DNA from: Mycolicibacterium chlorophenolicum
GTDB taxonomy: Bacteria > Actinomycetota > Actinomycetes > Mycobacteriales > Mycobacteriaceae
DNA length: 64,000 bases
Assembly: GCF_001044235.1 (NCBI RefSeq)
Contig: NZ_JYNL01000069.1
Coordinates: 603,643 to 667,642, forward strand
Reading direction: 5' to 3'
The notes beneath the pieces are model-generated. The model made no database searches and was not told where the DNA came from. It was given only the letters and a program-made list of their open reading frames with translations. Below are positions 61,459-64,000 of the stretch, one piece after another. Position numbers and translations under genes: made by a program. Numbering within the stretch: position 1 is the first letter of the stretch; each line of letters starts with the position of its first letter.

Positions 61459-62475
61459 TCAGTCGGCGCCGTGGCCGGCGGGCACCTGTTCGCCCTCGCG
61501 GGTCGGACCCGGCGGGGTGCCGTCCCCGAAAGGCCTGCCGCCCAATGCTTCTCGGCCGTGCGGAGTGAACCAGTTCGACAGGTCCGGCCCCTTGGGCACG
61601 ACACCGGTGGGGTTGATGTCGCTGTGCACGATGTAGTAGTGCTGCTTGATCTGGACGAAGTCGGTGGTGTCCCCGAAGCCCGGCGTCTGGAACAGGTCGC
61701 GCGCATAGGCCCACAGCACGGGCATCTCGGAGAGCTTGCTGCGGTTGGTCTTGAAGTGCCCGTGATAGACGGGGTCGAAGCGCGCCAGCGTGGTGAACAA
61801 CCGCACGTCGGCTTCGGTGATGGTGTCCCCCACCAGATATCGCTGATCGGCGAGCCGGTCGGAGAGCCAGTCGAGCGCGGTGAACAGCCGGTCGTAGGCC
61901 TTCTCGTAGGCGCGCTGCGAACCGGCGAAGCCGCACCGGTACACGCCGTTGTTGACCTCGGTGTAGATGCGCTGGGCCACTTCGTCGATCTCCGTCCGCA
62001 GCGGCTCGGGATAGAGCTGCGGCGCGCCGTCGCGGTGATGGGCGGTCCACTCGGTGGAGAAGTCGAGGGTGATCTGCGCGAAGTCGTTGGTCACCACCTC
62101 ACCGGTCGGCACGTCGACGATCGCGGGCACGGTGATGCCCTTCGGGTAGTCGGCGATGCGCTTGTTGTAGGCGTCGCGCAGGTAGTGGATGCCGAGCACC
62201 GGGTCGACGCCGCCGGGGTCCAGGTCGAACGTCCAGCTGCGCTCGTCATGGGTGGGTCCGCAGAACCCAATGGAGAGAACGTCTTCCAACCCCAGGAGCC
62301 GGCGCACGATGATCGTGCGGTTCGCCCACGGACACGCGCGTGCGACGACGAGGCGGTAGCGACCCGGTTCGACGGGGTAAGCGTCGCGGCCGTCGGCGGT
62401 GATGCGGGTCGTGATGTAGTCGGTGTCACGCTGGAAATCGCCGTCGGAGGACGACGGGTCGGCGACGTAGCTCAT
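61459..62475 (-). CDS. Xi-class GST-like quinone reductase (thiol-dependent)
   Basis: This 338-residue protein is close to glutathionyl-hydroquinone reductases (YqjG/ECM4). The thioredoxin-like domain has the nucleophile Cys48 in ARACPWANRTII, and the C-terminal helical domain includes YLVGDTITEADVRLF. Mycobacteria have mycothiol rather than glutathione, so the enzyme would reduce S-mycothionyl-hydroquinones; this is inference. ATG 62475 is used. It is convergent with the DUF2771 gene across a palindrome. Confidence 0.87.
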   Translation of the reverse strand: MSYVADPSSSDGDFQRDTDYITTRITADGRDAYPVEPGRYRLVVARACPWANRTIIVRRLLGLEDVLSIGFCGPTHDERSWTFDLDPGGVDPVLGIHYLRDAYNKRIADYPKGITVPAIVDVPTGEVVTNDFAQITLDFSTEWTAHHRDGAPQLYPEPLRTEIDEVAQRIYTEVNNGVYRCGFAGSQRAYEKAYDRLFTALDWLSDRLADQRYLVGDTITEADVRLFTTLARFDPVYHGHFKTNRSKLSEMPVLWAYARDLFQTPGFGDTTDFVQIKQHYYIVHSDINPTGVVPKGPDLSNWFTPHGREALGGRPFGDGTPPGPTREGEQVPAGHGAD

Positions 62476-62504
62476 GACACAGTCATACCCCGCCGGGCCG
62501 ACCG

Positions 62505-62915
62505 TCAGGCGTCGAGTTCGCGCGCGACGGCCTTGACGACCTCCGACACGCGGCGCGCCACCTTGCGATCCGGGTAGCGCCCCTTGCGCAACTCGGGCTG
62601 CACCGCGCCCTCGAGCAGCGTGATCATGTCCTCGACCATGCCGTGCAATTCGTCGGGGGTGTGCTTGTGCTCGGCGGCCGTGGCCTCGCGGCGGGTCCGG
62701 GTCAGGCTCGGCGGCGGGTCGATCAGCTTGAGGCTCAGGGCCTGCGGGCCGCGGCGTCCGGCGGCGACACCGAACTCGACGCGCTGGCCCGCCTTGAGAC
62801 CCTCGACACCGGCGGGCAACGCCGAGGAACGCACGTACACGTCCTCACCGTCTTCCTGCGAGAGGAACCCGAAGCCCTTCTCCGCGTCGTACCACTTCAC
62901 CCGGCCGGTCGGCAC
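62505..62915 (-). CDS. cspB: Cold-shock domain protein CspB with C-terminal extension
   Basis: This 136-residue protein starts with a cold-shock domain (TGRVKWYDAEKGFGFLSQED, with the RNP-like VYVRSSAL) of about 65 residues and then a helical, charged extension of about 70. It binds single-stranded nucleic acid. GTG 62915 gives the usual N-terminus and has AGGTGAGA 3-4 nt upstream. The 179-bp gap up to the YccF gene holds its promoter and 5' leader. Synteny gives Rv0871. Confidence 0.9.
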   Translation of the reverse strand: MPTGRVKWYDAEKGFGFLSQEDGEDVYVRSSALPAGVEGLKAGQRVEFGVAAGRRGPQALSLKLIDPPPSLTRTRREATAAEHKHTPDELHGMVEDMITLLEGAVQPELRKGRYPDRKVARRVSEVVKAVARELDA

Positions 62916-63094
62916 TGGTCTCACCTGCTTGTCTGTCTGAGCCGATATGTCTGCCGCCCATCGTGGGTACAGACTCTTCACATAGAGGAAGCGCCCCGCC
63001 TGCGTCGGGACGCGTCGTGGGAGATCCTACTCGGACGTCGCCGCAGCCAGCACCCCCTTATGTCGGTAGGCTGCAATCACCGCTGGAGGAAGAG
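62916..63094. promoter_or_regulatory. Divergent upstream region of cspB and YccF gene
   Basis: This 179-bp non-coding stretch separates cspB (minus) from the YccF gene (plus). On the cspB strand the leader next to the start carries repeated GTCTG/CAGAC units. On the plus strand GGAGGAAGAG lies just before the YccF ATG. No clear operator palindrome was seen. Confidence 0.4.
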
Positions 63095-63511
63095 ATGCGC
63101 CTGATCCTGAACGTCATCTGGTTGATCTTCGGTGGCCTGTGGCTGGCGCTGGGGTACGTACTCGCGGCGCTGATCTGCTTCGTGCTCATCATCACCATCC
63201 CCTTCGGTTTCGCGGCGCTGCGTATCGCGCTCTACGCGCTGTGGCCGTTCGGCCGCACGATCGTCGACAAGCCCGGGGTGCGCCCGGGCGCCCTGGTCGG
63301 CAACATCATCTGGCTGATCGTCGCCGGGGTGTGGCTGGCGATCGGGCACATCATCACCGCCGTCGCGATGGCGATCACGATCGTGGGCATCCCCCTGGCG
63401 CTCGCCAACCTGAAGCTGATTCCGGTGTCGCTGATGCCGCTCGGCAAGGAGATCGTGCCCGTCACCGGCGGGCGCGACGCCGCCCAACCTGTGTTCGGCG
63501 TGACCCGGTGA
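63095..63511 (+). CDS. YccF-domain membrane protein, Rv0870c type
   Basis: This 138-residue protein has two YccF units with paired helices: LILNVIWLIFGGLWLALGYV with LIITIPFGFAALRIALYALWP, then LVGNIIWLIVAGVWLAIGHI with ITIVGIPLALANLKLIPVSL. It is an inner-membrane protein of unknown function. GGAGGAAGAG lies before the ATG. Its stop overlaps the moaA2 GTG as GTGA, so the two are coupled. Confidence 0.88.
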   Translation: MRLILNVIWLIFGGLWLALGYVLAALICFVLIITIPFGFAALRIALYALWPFGRTIVDKPGVRPGALVGNIIWLIVAGVWLAIGHIITAVAMAITIVGIPLALANLKLIPVSLMPLGKEIVPVTGGRDAAQPVFGVTR

Positions 63512-64000
63512 GCGTTGTCGCCCTCGGGGTGCCGTCGGTGCGCGGGCCGGTGTCGGGCGCACCCGCCGACGGACCCCTGGTCGACACCTTCGGCCGCGTC
63601 GCGACCGATCTGCGGGTGTCGCTGACCGACCTGTGCAACCTGCGCTGCACCTACTGCATGCCCGCCGAGGGCCTCGACTGGATGCCGGCCGAGCAGAAGC
63701 TGCGGGTCGACGAGCTGATCCGGCTGCTGGACATCGCGGTGACCCGGCTCGGCATCACCAGTGTGCGGTTCACCGGCGGCGAACCGCTGGTGGTCCCCCA
63801 CCTCGAGGACGTCGTCGCGGCGACGGCGGCGCTGCGGCCGCGTCCGGAGATCACGCTGACGACCAACGGGATCGGGCTCGCCGGGCGCGCGGGCGCGCTG
63901 AAGAGCGCCGGCCTGAACCGCATCAACGTCTCGCTCGACACCGTCGATCCGCAGCGGTTCGCGGCGATCACGCGCCGCGATCGCCTGGACGCGGTGCTGG
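63508..64000 (+). CDS. moaA2: GTP 3',8-cyclase MoaA2 (N-terminal part)
   Basis: This radical-SAM enzyme makes the first molybdopterin intermediate from GTP. The window holds about 164 residues from the start; the C-terminal part is beyond the right edge. The cluster motif is DLCNLRCTYCMP (Cys43, Cys47, Cys50), and the SAM-binding motif is FTGGEPLV. INVSLDTVD and the TTNGIGL strand are also family features. The GTG is coupled to the YccF gene. Synteny gives Rv0869c. Confidence 0.94.
   Translation, partial: MSVVALGVPSVRGPVSGAPADGPLVDTFGRVATDLRVSLTDLCNLRCTYCMPAEGLDWMPAEQKLRVDELIRLLDIAVTRLGITSVRFTGGEPLVVPHLEDVVAATAALRPRPEITLTTNGIGLAGRAGALKSAGLNRINVSLDTVDPQRFAAITRRDRLDAVL

Overview
This window is a G+C-rich actinobacterial chromosome segment, almost certainly from a fast-growing Mycobacterium (Mycolicibacterium). 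MmpS/MmpL, PrrA/PrrB, EchA6/AccD3, FprB, SepH, CtpE and the Rv0909/Rv0910-type pair all occur, and from about 7.1 kb to the right edge the gene order follows M. tuberculosis Rv0910 down to Rv0869c, read in reverse. Against that backbone there are large extra blocks, mainly 15.2-37 kb between accD3 and prrA, and 42.2-48.3 kb around the two citrate synthases. No rRNA, tRNA, CRISPR array, phage or insertion sequence was seen. Coding density is very high: the longest stretch without a gene is 205 bp.

Layout. 0-7 kb: an ammonium transporter cut by the left edge, with a GlnR-like operator; an MmpS/MmpL exporter divergent from a TetR regulator; a secreted PHB-depolymerase-like esterase; an NAD(P)-binding protein. 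7-15.2 kb: the core block Rv0910, Rv0909, ctpE, Rv0907, Rv0906, echA6, with accD3 divergent. 15.2-25.8 kb: a YhgE/Pip membrane protein with a degraded ABC ATPase, an enoyl-CoA hydratase, an epoxide hydrolase, two tandem acyl-CoA synthetases and a GAF-LuxR regulator. 25.8-30.5 kb: a LysR / HisD-like dehydrogenase / nitrilase / NCS1 permease operon that looks like a small catabolic unit. 30.5-36.2 kb: three overlapping half-size ABC exporters, two of which look like a heterodimer with one degenerate ATP site. 36.2-39.2 kb: a potassium channel and the PrrA-PrrB two-component system.

39-50 kb: FKBP, SDR, DUF2630, an FAD oxidoreductase, an MFS-MarR operon with its own operator, gltA2, TetR, a second MFS, pdxH and the second citrate synthase citA. 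50.6-64 kb: a DUF4239 membrane protein, fprB with an AurF-like diiron oxygenase, serC with a CRP-like site, sepH, an RNA methyltransferase, small conserved actinobacterial proteins, an Xi-class GST-like reductase, cspB, a YccF protein and moaA2 cut by the right edge.

Two architectural features recur. Many genes outside operons have a TANNNT box 6-8 nt before the start codon, the signature of leaderless mycobacterial transcripts. Convergent gene pairs either end within 5 nt of each other or overlap (often sharing a four-base stop), or are separated by 67-88 bp filled with a long near-perfect palindrome; two of the four palindromes belong to one dispersed family.
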